From: Arthrobacter sp. B6
GTDB taxonomy: Bacteria > Actinomycetota > Actinomycetes > Actinomycetales > Micrococcaceae
Direction of reading: 5' to 3'
Length of the DNA: 64,000 bases
Assembly: GCF_001663775.1 (NCBI RefSeq)
Contig: NZ_KV467168.1
Coordinates: 2,718,780 to 2,782,779 of the forward strand
Below are positions 30,872 through 40,170 of this stretch, in pieces; the stretch's first letter is position 1; each line of letters opens with the position of its first letter. The position numbers were made by a program, and so were the translations under genes. Under the pieces are notes generated by a model that searched no databases, had not been told where the DNA came from, and worked only from the letters and a program-made list of their open reading frames with translations.

Positions 30872-33800
30872 GTGCCAGCCATGACCAACACTGCTATGGA
30901 GCCCGGTGTGAACTCCGGATCCGCCGCCCGCTCAGCTGACGTTGACGTGCCCCAGGCGCGTGCCCTCGCGGCGGAAACCATCGGACTGGTGCGCCGCTGG
31001 CTGACCGAAGCTTCGAAGGTACCCGTGGACGCGTCCGCCCAGCAGCTTGCCGGAGTCCTCAAGGACCCGAACGGCCTGGAGTTCACTGTCGGCTTCGTGG
31101 ACGGCGTGGTCCGCCCCGAGGACCTTCACGTTGCTGCGCGGAACCTCGCGGCCCTCGCTCCCAGGGTGCCGGCGTTCCTGCCCTGGTACATGCGCAGCGC
31201 TGTTCAGCTCGGCGGTGCGATGGCCCCGGTCCTGCCGCAGGTGGTCATCCCGGTCGCCCGCCGCGTGCTCCGCGAAATGGTGGGCCACCTGATCGTGGAC
31301 GCCACCGATGCCAAGCTTGGCCCGGCCATTGCCAAGATCCGCAAGGACGGCATCAAGCTCAACGTCAACCTCCTGGGCGAAGCCGTGCTGGGTGAGCACG
31401 AAGCCTCCCGCCGGCTTGAGGGAACCCACTCCCTCCTGGCCCGCCCGGACGTGGACTACGTCTCCATCAAGGTCTCCTCCACCGTGGCCCCGCACTCCGC
31501 CTGGGCGTTCGATGAGGCCGTTGAGCACGTCGTCGACAAGCTCACCCCGCTCTTCGCCCGCGCGGCCTCCTTCGCAACCGCGGGGCAGCAGGCCAAATTC
31601 ATCAACCTGGACATGGAGGAATACAAGGACCTGGACATGACCATCGCGGTCTTCACCAGGATCCTGGACAAGCCCGAGTTCAAGAACCTCGAGGCCGGCA
31701 TCGTGCTGCAGGCCTACCTGCCGGACGCCCTCTCCGCCATGATCCGGCTCCAGGACTGGGCCGCCGGACGCCGCGCCAACGGCGGCGCCGCCATCAAGGT
31801 CCGCGTGGTCAAGGGCGCCAACCTCCCCATGGAGCAGGTGGAATCCTCGCTGCACGGCTGGCCGCTTGCCACCTGGGACACCAAGCAGGACTCGGACACC
31901 AACTACAAGCGCGTCATCAACTACTCGCTGCACCCGGACCGGATCAGGAACGTCCGGATCGGCGTGGCCGGCCACAACCTCTTCGACATCGCGTTCGCCT
32001 GGCTGCTCGCCAAGCAGCGGGGCGTGGAATCGGGCATCGAGTTCGAGATGCTCCTGGGCATGGCCCAGGGCCAGGCAGAAGCCGTCAAGAAGGACGTCGG
32101 CTCGCTCCTGCTCTACACGCCGGTGGTGCACCCGGCCGAGTTCGACGTCGCCATCGCCTACCTGATCCGCCGCCTCGAAGAGGGAGCCAGCCAGGACAAC
32201 TTCATGTCCGCCGTCTTCGAGCTCAGCGAAAACGAAGTTCTCTTCGAGCGCGAGAAGCAGCGCTTCCTGGCCTCCCTGGACAGGCTCGACGACGCCGTGC
32301 CGCCGGCCAGCCGGCAGCAGAACCGCAACCTTCCGCCGCAGCCCCTGCCGCACAAGGGCTTCGAGAACACCCCGGACACCGACCCGTCGCTGCCGTCCAA
32401 CCGCGACTGGGGCCGCGCCATCCTGGACCGCGTCCCGTCCTCCACCCTGGGCAACACTGCCGTGGAAGCCGCCACCATCACGGACGCGGAGACACTCAAC
32501 AAGGTCATCGGGACCGCCGTTGACAAGGGCAAGGCCTGGGGCGCCCTGTCCGGCGACGAGCGTGCCGAAATCCTGCACCGCGCCGGCGACGTCCTGGAAG
32601 CCCGCCGCGCGGACCTGCTCGAGGTCATGGCCAGCGAGACCGGCAAGACCATCGACCAGGGTGACCCCGAGGTCAGCGAAGCCGTGGACTTTGCCCACTA
32701 CTACGCCGAGTCCGCCCGCAAGCTGGAAAAGGTCGACGGCGCCACGTTCGTCCCGGCCCGGCTCACCGTGGTGACCCCGCCGTGGAACTTCCCGGTCGCC
32801 ATCCCGGCAGGGTCCACCCTCGCGGCACTCGCCGCCGGCTCCGCCGTCGTGATCAAGCCCGCGAAGCAGGCCCGCCGCAGCGGCGCCGTGATGATCGAGG
32901 CCCTGTGGGAGGCAGGCGTCCCGAAGGACGTGCTGACCATGGTCCAGCTCGGCGAGCGGGAGCTCGGCCAGCAGCTGATCTCCCACCCTGCCGTGGACCG
33001 CGTGATCCTCACCGGCGGCTACGAGACCGCCGAGCTGTTCCGTTCCTTCCGCAAGGACCTGCCGCTCCTGGCGGAGACCAGCGGCAAGAACGCCATCATC
33101 GTCACCCCCAGCGCGGATCTGGACCTGGCCGCGAAGGACGTGGCGTATTCGGCCTTCGGCCATGCCGGGCAGAAGTGCTCCGCCGCATCACTGGTGATCC
33201 TGGTGGGCTCCGTGGCCAAGTCCCGGCGCTTCCACAACCAGCTGATCGACGCCGTCACCTCCCTGAAGGTTGGTTACCCGGAGGATCCCACCAGCCAGAT
33301 GGGTCCGATCATCGAACCTGCCAGCGGCAAGCTCCTCAACGCCCTCACCACCCTGGGCGAAGGCGAAAGCTGGGCCGTGGAACCGAAGAAGCTGGACAGC
33401 ACGGGCCGGCTCTGGAGCCCGGGTGTGCGCCACGGTGTCCGCCGCGGATCCTATTTCCACCTGACCGAATTCTTCGGACCGGTCCTCGGCGTGATGACGG
33501 CTGAAACGCTGGAGGACGCAATCGCCATCCAGAACCAGATCGAGTATGGCCTCACCGCCGGCCTGCACTCACTCAACCCGGACGAGCTCGGCACGTGGCT
33601 GGACTCCATCCAGGCAGGAAACCTGTACGTCAACCGGGGCATCACCGGTGCCATCGTGCAGCGCCAGCCGTTCGGCGGCTGGAAGAAGTCCGCAGTGGGC
33701 GCAGGCACCAAGGCCGGCGGCCCCAACTACCTGGCCGGCCTCGGCGACTGGGTCAGCGCCGAAGCGTCCTCCACGGCGGCCATCACCAACGCCGCTGTCC

Positions 33801-34387
33801 GCCGTATCCTGAACGCGGCCGCCGGTGCCCTGCAGCCGGCCGAGCTTGAAACCCTGCAGCGCTCCCTGGCCTCCGACGCCCAGGCCTGGGCGGAGGAGTT
33901 TGGCACGGCCAAGGACGTCTCCGGCCTCAGCGCGGAGCGGAACATCTTCCGGTACCGTGCGCTGCCGGTCACCGTACGGCTTTCCGAGGGTGCCCCGTTG
34001 GCACATCTGGCGCGGACCGTGGCTGCCGGCGTCCTGGCAGGCTCGGCACTGACAGTGTCCACCGCCGTCGAACTCCCCGCCCAGCTCCGCTCCGTGCTTA
34101 CCGGCCTGGACATCACCGTTAGCGTGGAGTCCGACGCCGGCTGGCTGGCTTCGGCGGCACGCCTCGCCGCTGCGGGCAAGCTGTCCGGGGCGCGGATCCG
34201 CCTGATCGGCGGCGACGCCACCGCCCTGGCCGAAGCCACTGACGGCCGCCCGGACCTGGCGATCTACGCCCACCCGGTGACGGAGGCCGGACGGATAGAG
34301 CTGCTGCCGTTCCTGCATGAGCAGGCCATCAGCATCACGGCCCATCGCTTCGGTACGCCGAACCATCTCTCGGATGCCCTGATCTAG
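30872..34387 (+). CDS. putA: Bifunctional proline dehydrogenase / L-glutamate gamma-semialdehyde dehydrogenase
   Basis: 1171 aa. Oxidises proline to pyrroline-5-carboxylate (FAD barrel, about residues 120-460, with EFEMLLGMAQGQAEAVKKD and the LRxxYxxHPDRIRNVRIG-like strand) and then to glutamate (aldehyde dehydrogenase, about 550-980). Catalytic Cys769 is in FGHAGQKCSAASL, Glu in LLAETSGKNAII, and the end motif RQPFGGWKKSAVG is present. A C-terminal 180-residue ALDH-like extension is typical of long PutA forms. There is no N-terminal ribbon-helix-helix, so it does not regulate itself as E. coli PutA does. GTG 30872 has AAGGA 8 nt before it; ATG 30881 is the alternative. Likely controlled by the LysR protein at 28033-28947. 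Confidence 0.95.
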   Translation: MPAMTNTAMEPGVNSGSAARSADVDVPQARALAAETIGLVRRWLTEASKVPVDASAQQLAGVLKDPNGLEFTVGFVDGVVRPEDLHVAARNLAALAPRVPAFLPWYMRSAVQLGGAMAPVLPQVVIPVARRVLREMVGHLIVDATDAKLGPAIAKIRKDGIKLNVNLLGEAVLGEHEASRRLEGTHSLLARPDVDYVSIKVSSTVAPHSAWAFDEAVEHVVDKLTPLFARAASFATAGQQAKFINLDMEEYKDLDMTIAVFTRILDKPEFKNLEAGIVLQAYLPDALSAMIRLQDWAAGRRANGGAAIKVRVVKGANLPMEQVESSLHGWPLATWDTKQDSDTNYKRVINYSLHPDRIRNVRIGVAGHNLFDIAFAWLLAKQRGVESGIEFEMLLGMAQGQAEAVKKDVGSLLLYTPVVHPAEFDVAIAYLIRRLEEGASQDNFMSAVFELSENEVLFEREKQRFLASLDRLDDAVPPASRQQNRNLPPQPLPHKGFENTPDTDPSLPSNRDWGRAILDRVPSSTLGNTAVEAATITDAETLNKVIGTAVDKGKAWGALSGDERAEILHRAGDVLEARRADLLEVMASETGKTIDQGDPEVSEAVDFAHYYAESARKLEKVDGATFVPARLTVVTPPWNFPVAIPAGSTLAALAAGSAVVIKPAKQARRSGAVMIEALWEAGVPKDVLTMVQLGERELGQQLISHPAVDRVILTGGYETAELFRSFRKDLPLLAETSGKNAIIVTPSADLDLAAKDVAYSAFGHAGQKCSAASLVILVGSVAKSRRFHNQLIDAVTSLKVGYPEDPTSQMGPIIEPASGKLLNALTTLGEGESWAVEPKKLDSTGRLWSPGVRHGVRRGSYFHLTEFFGPVLGVMTAETLEDAIAIQNQIEYGLTAGLHSLNPDELGTWLDSIQAGNLYVNRGITGAIVQRQPFGGWKKSAVGAGTKAGGPNYLAGLGDWVSAEASSTAAITNAAVRRILNAAAGALQPAELETLQRSLASDAQAWAEEFGTAKDVSGLSAERNIFRYRALPVTVRLSEGAPLAHLARTVAAGVLAGSALTVSTAVELPAQLRSVLTGLDITVSVESDAGWLASAARLAAAGKLSGARIRLIGGDATALAEATDGRPDLAIYAHPVTEAGRIELLPFLHEQAISITAHRFGTPNHLSDALI

Positions 34388-34413
34388 GACACTCCAATAC
34401 CTGGACAAACGAA

Positions 34414-34455
34414 AGGCCCGGCGGCCACCTCTCGGGGACCGCCGGGCCTCTTTGT
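34414..34455 (+). terminator. Terminator after putA
   Basis: An 11-bp stem (34414-34424 with 34439-34449) flanked by GAAA before and CTTTGTTT after, 27 nt behind the stop. Confidence 0.85.
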
Positions 34456-34518
34456 TTCAGTAGTTTCGCTCCAGTAGGGGCCGGCTGCGCGGGATACGAG
34501 CCTGGAGACCTGTCGTAG

Positions 34519-34827
34519 TCAGCCCAGGTACCAGCCCGGGGGAGTCCACGATGCGGGAACGCTGTGGGCTGAGAACTCCTCGCAGCGGGTGCAGGTGTAG
34601 GCGACTTCACCCAGGGTCCTGACTACCCCGTCGCGCCGGTAAACCGGAGGAATGTAGGACTCGAGATAGATGAATTCGTCCGTGCCGCACTTGTCGCAGG
34701 TGGGCTTACCGACGTACTCGGACGCGGCGGTGGGCATTCCTGCCCCGAAATGGGAATGGTGCGTGACCAGCGGGCGGGCGGTATGTGAACGTGCTGAGTG
34801 GAAATGGGAGTTACTGGCTGTCTTCAT
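34519..34827 (-). CDS. Small zinc-ribbon protein of unknown function
   Basis: 102 aa. Two CxxC pairs, CDKCGT and CTRCEE, about 40 residues apart, form a probable zinc ribbon in the C-terminal two thirds. The N terminus (MKTASNSHFHSARSHTARP) is rich in Ser and His. ATG 34827 starts the part that looks like protein; the frame runs further upstream without such features, and only a weak AGG precedes the ATG. No enzyme motif is visible. I do not recognise the family beyond a zinc-ribbon hypothetical. Confidence 0.65.
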   Translation of the reverse strand: MKTASNSHFHSARSHTARPLVTHHSHFGAGMPTAASEYVGKPTCDKCGTDEFIYLESYIPPVYRRDGVVRTLGEVAYTCTRCEEFSAHSVPASWTPPGWYLG

Positions 34828-35003
34828 TGGCTGCCTATCCCGAGCGCGACCGGCCCATGGGTAGCAGGCGCGCGCTCGTTGTGTAAAAACCGGCCTCTGC
34901 TTGACCCATGGGAATCCAGCATAGGCGAAGCGGGCTTCGGCATCAATGGTTTGCGCCAAGGCGGGTGCCTGAGGACCGAAGTCCGGTGGGGCTCACGGCC
35001 GCC

Positions 35004-35858
35004 CTAGGCGGACTTTTTCAGGGTCCTGCCCACGATGGCCTGGGTCAGGGCGTCGATGACTTCGGCATTGGCTAGCGGGTTGCGGATAAGGGTGAAATCA
35101 ACATCCCCCACCGGCGGGAGGTCGAAACGCCTGGTAATGATCTTCAGGTCTTCCGGGACAAGCGACGACGGCATTACCGCGACGCCGATGCCGGCCCGGA
35201 CCGCCGCCAGCACGCCGCTGATCTGCCGGGTTGTGCAGGTGATCCGCCACGTGCGGCCGTGCGATTCCAGGGCGTCGATGGCCAGTTTCCGGCTGAGGCT
35301 GGGGGAGGGGTAGGCGATCAGCGGGACGGGGTTTCCGGGCTCCAGCGACGTCTGCTCCAACCCCACCCAGGAGAAGGAATCGTGCTGCACCACCGTGCCG
35401 TCCTTGGCGCCGGCAACCCACTTCACGAACACCAGGTCCAGCTGGCCGGCGTTGAGTCTCTTATACAGCTGGTCGCTCTGGCCGACGGTCAGTTCGAGGT
35501 TGATTTGTGGATAGATCTGCCGGAACTCGCGCAGGATCCGGGGCAGTCCGGTGATGGCGAGGTCGTCCGCGGTGCCGAAACGCAGCCGCCCGCGCATGGC
35601 GGAGCCCGAGAAGTAGCGCGAGGCTGCGTCATGGGCCGAGAGGATAGTGCGGGCAAATCCGGCCATCGCATCTCCGTTGTCCGTCAGCCGGACGTCGCGT
35701 GTGTCCCGGGTGATCAGGACACGCTTGGCAGCCGCCTCCAGTTTCCGCACGTGCTGGCTGACTGTTGGCTGCGCAAGCCCCAGCCGTTCAGCCGCCTTGG
35801 TGAAACTGAGCGTTTCCGCCACGGCAAGGAAGGAGCGGAGCTGGGCGGGTTCGAACAC
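35004..35858 (-). CDS. LysR-family regulator, divergent from an MFS exporter
   Basis: 284 aa. Helix-turn-helix PAQLRSFLAVAETLSFTKAA and LGLAQPTVSQHVRKLEAAAK, then an effector domain. GTG 35858 has AAGGA 7 nt upstream; a longer frame to 35951 has no such signal. It faces an MFS transporter across 171 bp that contains the dyad GTTAT-N7-ATAAC at 35941-35957, the expected site for autoregulation and control of the transporter. The effector is unknown. Confidence 0.88.
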   Translation of the reverse strand: MFEPAQLRSFLAVAETLSFTKAAERLGLAQPTVSQHVRKLEAAAKRVLITRDTRDVRLTDNGDAMAGFARTILSAHDAASRYFSGSAMRGRLRFGTADDLAITGLPRILREFRQIYPQINLELTVGQSDQLYKRLNAGQLDLVFVKWVAGAKDGTVVQHDSFSWVGLEQTSLEPGNPVPLIAYPSPSLSRKLAIDALESHGRTWRITCTTRQISGVLAAVRAGIGVAVMPSSLVPEDLKIITRRFDLPPVGDVDFTLIRNPLANAEVIDALTQAIVGRTLKKSA

Positions 35859-35940
35859 GGATGGTTCCTTTGCTGGAGGACGGGCCCGGGCGGACAGCCC
35901 TCGGAGGGCGGGCCCGTGACTATTACATTCCGCAATGCGA

Positions 35941-35957
35941 GTTATAGACACAATAAC
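35941..35957. promoter_or_regulatory. Putative LysR dyad before the MFS gene
   Basis: GTTATAGACACAATAAC has 5-bp arms and an AT-rich core, of the T-N11-A type bound by LysR proteins, in the intergenic region of the divergent LysR/MFS pair. Confidence 0.4.
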
Positions 35958-36029
35958 CCTACATAATCGAGGCCGCTCACCCTAGCGTTAAGGGCATCCC
36001 AGCCCGCCCCATTACTTGAGGACACCCCT

Positions 36030-37397
36030 GTGGCACCCCCACCGCCATCATCGGCAACCGTCAGCCAGCCCGTCATCGACTCCGCCAGTTCCGAAACCCA
36101 GCCCATCGCCGTCGTCACCGAACGGCTCCCGTGGCGGCACACCTTCATCTCCCTGAAGGTCCCCAACTTCCGCATCTTCGCCATCGGCCATTTTGTGGCA
36201 GTGATAGCGATCTGGATGCAGCGAATTGCCCAGGACTGGATGGTCCTGGAACTCTCCGGCTCGGTCACCGCTGTGGGCATCACCGTGGCGCTGCAGTTCC
36301 TGCCGTCCCTCATCCTGGGTCCCTGGGGAGGCATGATGGCGGACCGGTTCGCCAAGCGGAAGATCCTCATTGTGTGCCAATGCCTGGCCGGGGTCCTCGC
36401 GGCGGCGCTCGCCATCCTCTCCCTCAGCGGTGCGGTGCAGGTCTGGCACGTGTACGTCATCGCCCTGGTGCTGGGCCTTGTCACCGTACTGGACCAGCCC
36501 GCACGGCAGGTCTTCGTCAACGAGCTGGTGGGCCCCAGGTACCTCCGGAACGCGATCAGCGTCAACTCCACAACGTTCCAGCTGGGCGGGCTGATCGGGC
36601 CGGCCCTCGCGGGCCTGATGCTGACCGCCGTCGGCGCCGGCTGGGCCTTCGCCGCGAACGCCCTGGCCTGCTGCTCCACGGTGGCAATGCTGCTGCTCCT
36701 GCGGAAGGACCAGCTTTTCGTCAGCACCCCGGCCCCCAAGAAAAAGGGCATGCTGCGCGAAGGGCTGCAGTACGCGCTCAGCAAACCCACTATTTACTGG
36801 CCGTGGCTGATGGCCGGGTTTATCGCCGTCTTCGCCATGAGCCTGCCGGTGCTTTTGGCAGCGTTTGCGGACCGCGTGTTCGACGTCGGCGCCGGCGGCT
36901 ATGGCCTGCTGAATGCACTCGTGGCGCTGGGCGCCCTGTGCGGTGCCATCGCGTCCACCCGCCGCCGCCGGCTTCGGCTCCGCTCCGTGGTGTTCTGTGC
37001 CGGAATGTACGGCCTGATGCTGTGCCTGGCCGCGCTGGCGCCGTCCATGGTGTGGTTCAGCGTGGTGATGGTCCTGTCCGGCTTCTGGTGCCTGATGTTC
37101 CTCACCGGATCCAACCAGCTGGTCCAGATCAGCTCCAACATGGGCATCCGCGGCCGCGTCATGAGCCTGTACATCATGGTGCTGATCGGCGGCCAGGCCA
37201 TCGGCGGGCCCATGCTCGGCTGGATCGCCGAACACGCAGATCCGCACGTGGCACTGCTTGTGTCCGGCGGCGTGCCGGCGCTCGCTGCGTTGACAGTGGG
37301 CGTGGTCCTGGCCCGCAAAGGCGCGCTGAAACTCCGGGTTGACCTGAAGGACCGCCGCCACCCCGTGCGGATCGTCAACCGGCCCGCGGCGGCCTGA
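36030..37397 (+). CDS. MFS transporter, EntS/MFS_3-like
   Basis: 455 aa, about 12 helices. The first cytoplasmic loop has GGMMADRFAKRK (MFS motif A), and DQPARQVFVNELVG in the fourth-helix region is characteristic of the MFS_3 group that includes the enterobactin exporter EntS. A 35-residue polar N terminus precedes the first helix. GTG 36030 has TGAGGA 7 nt before it. Control by the divergent LysR protein is likely. The substrate cannot be told. Confidence 0.88.
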   Translation: MAPPPPSSATVSQPVIDSASSETQPIAVVTERLPWRHTFISLKVPNFRIFAIGHFVAVIAIWMQRIAQDWMVLELSGSVTAVGITVALQFLPSLILGPWGGMMADRFAKRKILIVCQCLAGVLAAALAILSLSGAVQVWHVYVIALVLGLVTVLDQPARQVFVNELVGPRYLRNAISVNSTTFQLGGLIGPALAGLMLTAVGAGWAFAANALACCSTVAMLLLLRKDQLFVSTPAPKKKGMLREGLQYALSKPTIYWPWLMAGFIAVFAMSLPVLLAAFADRVFDVGAGGYGLLNALVALGALCGAIASTRRRRLRLRSVVFCAGMYGLMLCLAALAPSMVWFSVVMVLSGFWCLMFLTGSNQLVQISSNMGIRGRVMSLYIMVLIGGQAIGGPMLGWIAEHADPHVALLVSGGVPALAALTVGVVLARKGALKLRVDLKDRRHPVRIVNRPAAA

Positions 37398-37441
37398 GCC
37401 TGCCAACCCTCAGCGCAGCTCCAATAGGCCGCAAGCCGCTG

Positions 37442-37463
37442 CCTGCCGGCCTAGGCCGGCAGG
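37442..37463. terminator. Palindromic hairpin at a convergent gene junction
   Basis: CCTGCCGGCCTAGGCCGGCAGG at 37442-37463 is a perfect palindrome in which the stop codon of the minus-strand gene (37451-37453) is embedded. It lies between convergent genes and may serve both as a terminator. Confidence 0.45.
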
Positions 37464-38605
37464 TGCGGGTACTCCGGCCGGCGCCGCTGGAACTCCAGGA
37501 CGTCCTTGTTAAGGACAACACCGTCACGGATTTCGATGGCCCGGGAAATGGTTTCGTTCGTGTCCCACTCCGAGGGGCCGCCGATCACGGTCTCCAAGAA
37601 CGGCAGCACGGCCTGGCTGATCTCCCAGCTGGAGGAATTCCAGAGGTAGGAGGGGCTGTGGTCCACCGCGTAGTGGTTGATGTGGTCGCCTATGGTGAAC
37701 ATCGGGTCGGCAAACGTGGTGGACCGTGCCCAGCTGAAGCCCATGCCCTGGTCGCACGAAACGTCGACAATCAGGCTTCCGGGGCTGAACGCTTCCAGGT
37801 CTTGGGTCCGCAGGTAGGTGAGCGGATTGTTGGGATCCTGCAGCGTGCAGTTGACCACGATGTCGCTCTCGGCCAGGAACGGTGCCAGCGGCACCCGGCC
37901 CCGCTCCGTGATGACCTGGCTGAGGAAGGGGGCTTCGTCGTCGTGATCAAACTGCACGATGTTGACCGAGTGGATCGGCGCGCCCACCGCGGCGACTCCG
38001 CGGTTGGTCAGCACCTGGACGTCATGGATGCCATGGGCGTTCAGGGCGGTCACCGCCCCACGGGCTGTGGCCCCGAAACCGATTACGACGGCGCTGAGGC
38101 GCCGCCCGTAATCGCCGGTTGCACCGGAAAGTGCGAGGGCGTGAAGGACCGAGCAGTACCCGGCCAGCTCGTTGTTTTTGTGGAAAACGTGCAGGCCGAA
38201 GCCGCCGTCGCTGGCCCAGTGGTTCATCGCCTCGAAGGCGATGAGCGTGAGCTTCTTGTCGATGGCCAGCTGCGTGATGGCGCGGTCCTGCACACAGTGC
38301 GGCCAGCCCCAGAGGACCTGGCCGTCACGCAGTTCGGCGAGGTCTTCCGGCTGCGGTTTGGGCAGAAGCACGACGTCGGCCTCCGCCAGTAACGCTTCCT
38401 TGGTTGCCATTTTCCCCACAAGGGTGGAGAGGTGCTCATCCGAGATGCCGAAGCGCTCGCCGTAGCCCTCCTCCAGGATGATGCGCCCGCGCACCTCAGG
38501 GGCAATACGCTCGAAATGCAGGGGATGGATGGGGAGGCGGCGCTCGTCGGGTTTCCGCGTGGATGCCAGGACGCCCAGGCCCAGCTGGGTCTTATGGCCA
38601 CTCAC
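37451..38605 (-). CDS. N5-(carboxyethyl)ornithine synthase-like dehydrogenase (AlaDH/PNT family)
   Basis: 384 aa. N-terminal AlaDH/PNT domain with RKPDERRLPIHPLHFERIAP and EEGYGERFGISDEH, and a Rossmann domain with SAVVIGFGATARGAVTAL for NAD(P)H. The layout fits N5-(carboxyethyl)ornithine synthase, which reductively condenses pyruvate with ornithine or lysine, better than alanine dehydrogenase, but the assignment is from pattern recognition. GTG 38605 overlaps the stop of the upstream small basic protein (GTGA), so translation is coupled. No strong Shine-Dalgarno of its own. Confidence 0.75.
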   Translation of the reverse strand: MSGHKTQLGLGVLASTRKPDERRLPIHPLHFERIAPEVRGRIILEEGYGERFGISDEHLSTLVGKMATKEALLAEADVVLLPKPQPEDLAELRDGQVLWGWPHCVQDRAITQLAIDKKLTLIAFEAMNHWASDGGFGLHVFHKNNELAGYCSVLHALALSGATGDYGRRLSAVVIGFGATARGAVTALNAHGIHDVQVLTNRGVAAVGAPIHSVNIVQFDHDDEAPFLSQVITERGRVPLAPFLAESDIVVNCTLQDPNNPLTYLRTQDLEAFSPGSLIVDVSCDQGMGFSWARSTTFADPMFTIGDHINHYAVDHSPSYLWNSSSWEISQAVLPFLETVIGGPSEWDTNETISRAIEIRDGVVLNKDVLEFQRRRPEYPHLPA

Positions 38606-38742
38606 TTCTTTTTGGCGGCCTTGCTGGACGTGATGTCCAGGGAGCTGGCCGGCGCGGAAGCGGCCCTCTTGTCGGCGCGCTTTTCCTTGATGGATTTGCC
38701 GGATTTTTTGGATGCTGCTTGACGCGGGGACTTGTCAGCCAT
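38602..38742 (-). CDS. Small highly basic protein
   Basis: 46 aa, about one quarter Lys/Arg, starting MADKSPRQAASKKSGKSIKE and ending SSKAAKKK; no hydrophobic core. ATG 38742 has a clear CAGGAG 6 nt upstream and the stop overlaps the GTG of the CEO-synthase-like gene, which argues that it is a real gene. A nucleic-acid-binding or disordered protein is possible. I do not recognise a function. Confidence 0.7.
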   Translation of the reverse strand: MADKSPRQAASKKSGKSIKEKRADKRAASAPASSLDITSSKAAKKK

Positions 38743-38943
38743 GTGTGCTCCTGTAGCGGAACCGAAGAGGTTCCTGGCTTCTGACGATACACGGCAGCAC
38801 CTAACGGGCATCCGGCAGCGGCCGGACGCGTTCAGTGGGCGGCGGCCGGCGCGGCGGTCATGGTGCCCACAGGTTCCCGGTGTGAAAATGACGCTCTGGG
38901 GACTGCGCCGGGCAGGCCATCGCGGAATCACGGGAAGGGCACC

Positions 38944-39321
38944 ATGGGAACCATCGAGATTAACAGCACCGTCCTTATCCCCTGCGGCCGGTCGGAAGTT
39001 TACGCGTTCTGCGTCGACGCGCAGGCGCGCTCGGCAGTGCCGGGGCAGGAGGGCCTGATGCCGCAGTTCAAGGACCTGGTGACGGACCGGTCCTGGTCGG
39101 AGACGATGGAGAGCCGCACCGAAACGATTACGTGCTCCTATGTGGTGTATCCGGTGGCAGACAGCACCCGCATGACCGTTACCGCGCAGTACGCCCCGAA
39201 GGGACTTGGGCGCATGTTTTCCGGCGCAAAGGAAGGTGCCTACCGGAAGCAGGAGGCGGCACGGTTGGCTGCGCTCAAGAAGGCCTTGGAGCGCCAGGTG
39301 AGGCTGGGAAAGAAGGGTTAG
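38944..39321 (+). CDS. Short SRPBCC-like protein
   Basis: 125 aa. It resembles the SRPBCC protein at 39677-40120 in its start (INSTVLIPCGRSEVYAFCVD) and in its end, where APKGLGRMFSG and AALKKALERQ match FQPKGLKGLLK and ERLKHVLELQ there. The START/Bet v1-type fold suggests binding of a hydrophobic ligand. It is about 20 residues shorter, so the pocket is probably reduced. ATG 38944 has GGGAAGGGC upstream; the longer frame has no start signal. Confidence 0.75.
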   Translation: MGTIEINSTVLIPCGRSEVYAFCVDAQARSAVPGQEGLMPQFKDLVTDRSWSETMESRTETITCSYVVYPVADSTRMTVTAQYAPKGLGRMFSGAKEGAYRKQEAARLAALKKALERQVRLGKKG

Positions 39322-39362
39322 TTCCGGCGTCGTCCGCGTGTATCTGTTCCGGATCGGTGATG

Positions 39363-39436
39363 TGGAGCGGCTGACGGGAATCGAACCCGCGTATCAAGCT
39401 TGGGAAGCTAGCGCTCTACCATTGAGCTACAGCCGC
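39363..39436 (-). tRNA. tRNA-Gly (anticodon CCC)
   Basis: The 7-bp acceptor stem GCGGCTG/CAGCCGC closes the cloverleaf; the T arm has GGGTTCGATTCCC, and the anticodon loop TTCCCAA reads CCC. The discriminator U and a genomic CCA (39363-39365 on the plus strand) follow. The anticodon stem has one U-U mismatch (CTAGC against GCTTG). Confidence 0.93.
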
Positions 39437-39676
39437 ATGACCCCGATTTGGGCGGGGCAGAACTTAGCTTAGCGCAGTTGCGCGGCCCCGCCGTCACCGG
39501 CGCGTTTGGGCCGGCACCGTGTCTGCCGTGCAACCGGCGTCATCCAGTAACTCTTCAATAACGTACCCGTCCGTAGCTAGGTGCGCGGTGAAACGACTGA
39601 CTACTCTGAACCGGATAGCTGCGGTGTCATGGGGGAGACGGGCTATTGAAGTTGGTCGTCAAACAAAAGGATTCCC

Positions 39677-40120
39677 ATGGCATTCGCAGAGCACGAGGTA
39701 CTCATCCGTCGTGACGCGATGGCTGTTTACACTTTCCTGGTTGATGGGCTGAATCTTCCGCAGTGGCGGGACGGGATCCGCAGCATTGGCCTCGCCGCAG
39801 GGGCCGTCGGAACCAAGGGCGCCGTTTACCAGCAGACCCTGGCAGGGAGATCCGGACGGCCCGTTGCCGGAGACTTCGAAATTACCCAGGCACGGCCGGG
39901 TGCCGAAATACAGTTCCAGGTCATCGCCGGGCCCGCGAGGCCCTCGGGCGGGTATTACCTCAGCACAGAGGCGGAAGGTACCAGGGTCAGGTTCGCCCTC
40001 GAGTTCCAGCCGAAGGGACTCAAGGGCCTTCTGAAGACCATGATCCAGCGGACCCTGAAGGCCGAAGTGGCCCAGCTGGAGCGGCTGAAGCACGTCCTGG
40101 AACTCCAGCCGGCCGCCTAG
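39677..40120 (+). CDS. SRPBCC family protein
   Basis: 147-aa START/Bet v1-like protein. The start MAFAEHEVLIRRDAMAVYTF, the LPQWRDGIRS region and a C-terminal helix TMIQRTLKAEVAQLERLKHV are typical. ATG 39677 has AAAAGG 7 nt upstream. A shorter paralogue lies before the tRNA-Gly on the same strand, so the pair probably arose by duplication. The ligand is unknown. Confidence 0.85.
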   Translation: MAFAEHEVLIRRDAMAVYTFLVDGLNLPQWRDGIRSIGLAAGAVGTKGAVYQQTLAGRSGRPVAGDFEITQARPGAEIQFQVIAGPARPSGGYYLSTEAEGTRVRFALEFQPKGLKGLLKTMIQRTLKAEVAQLERLKHVLELQPAA

Positions 40121-40170
40121 GAGCCATTGCCGGCGTCGGTATTTCCACCATGCGGCCCCGGTGTCCGCCC

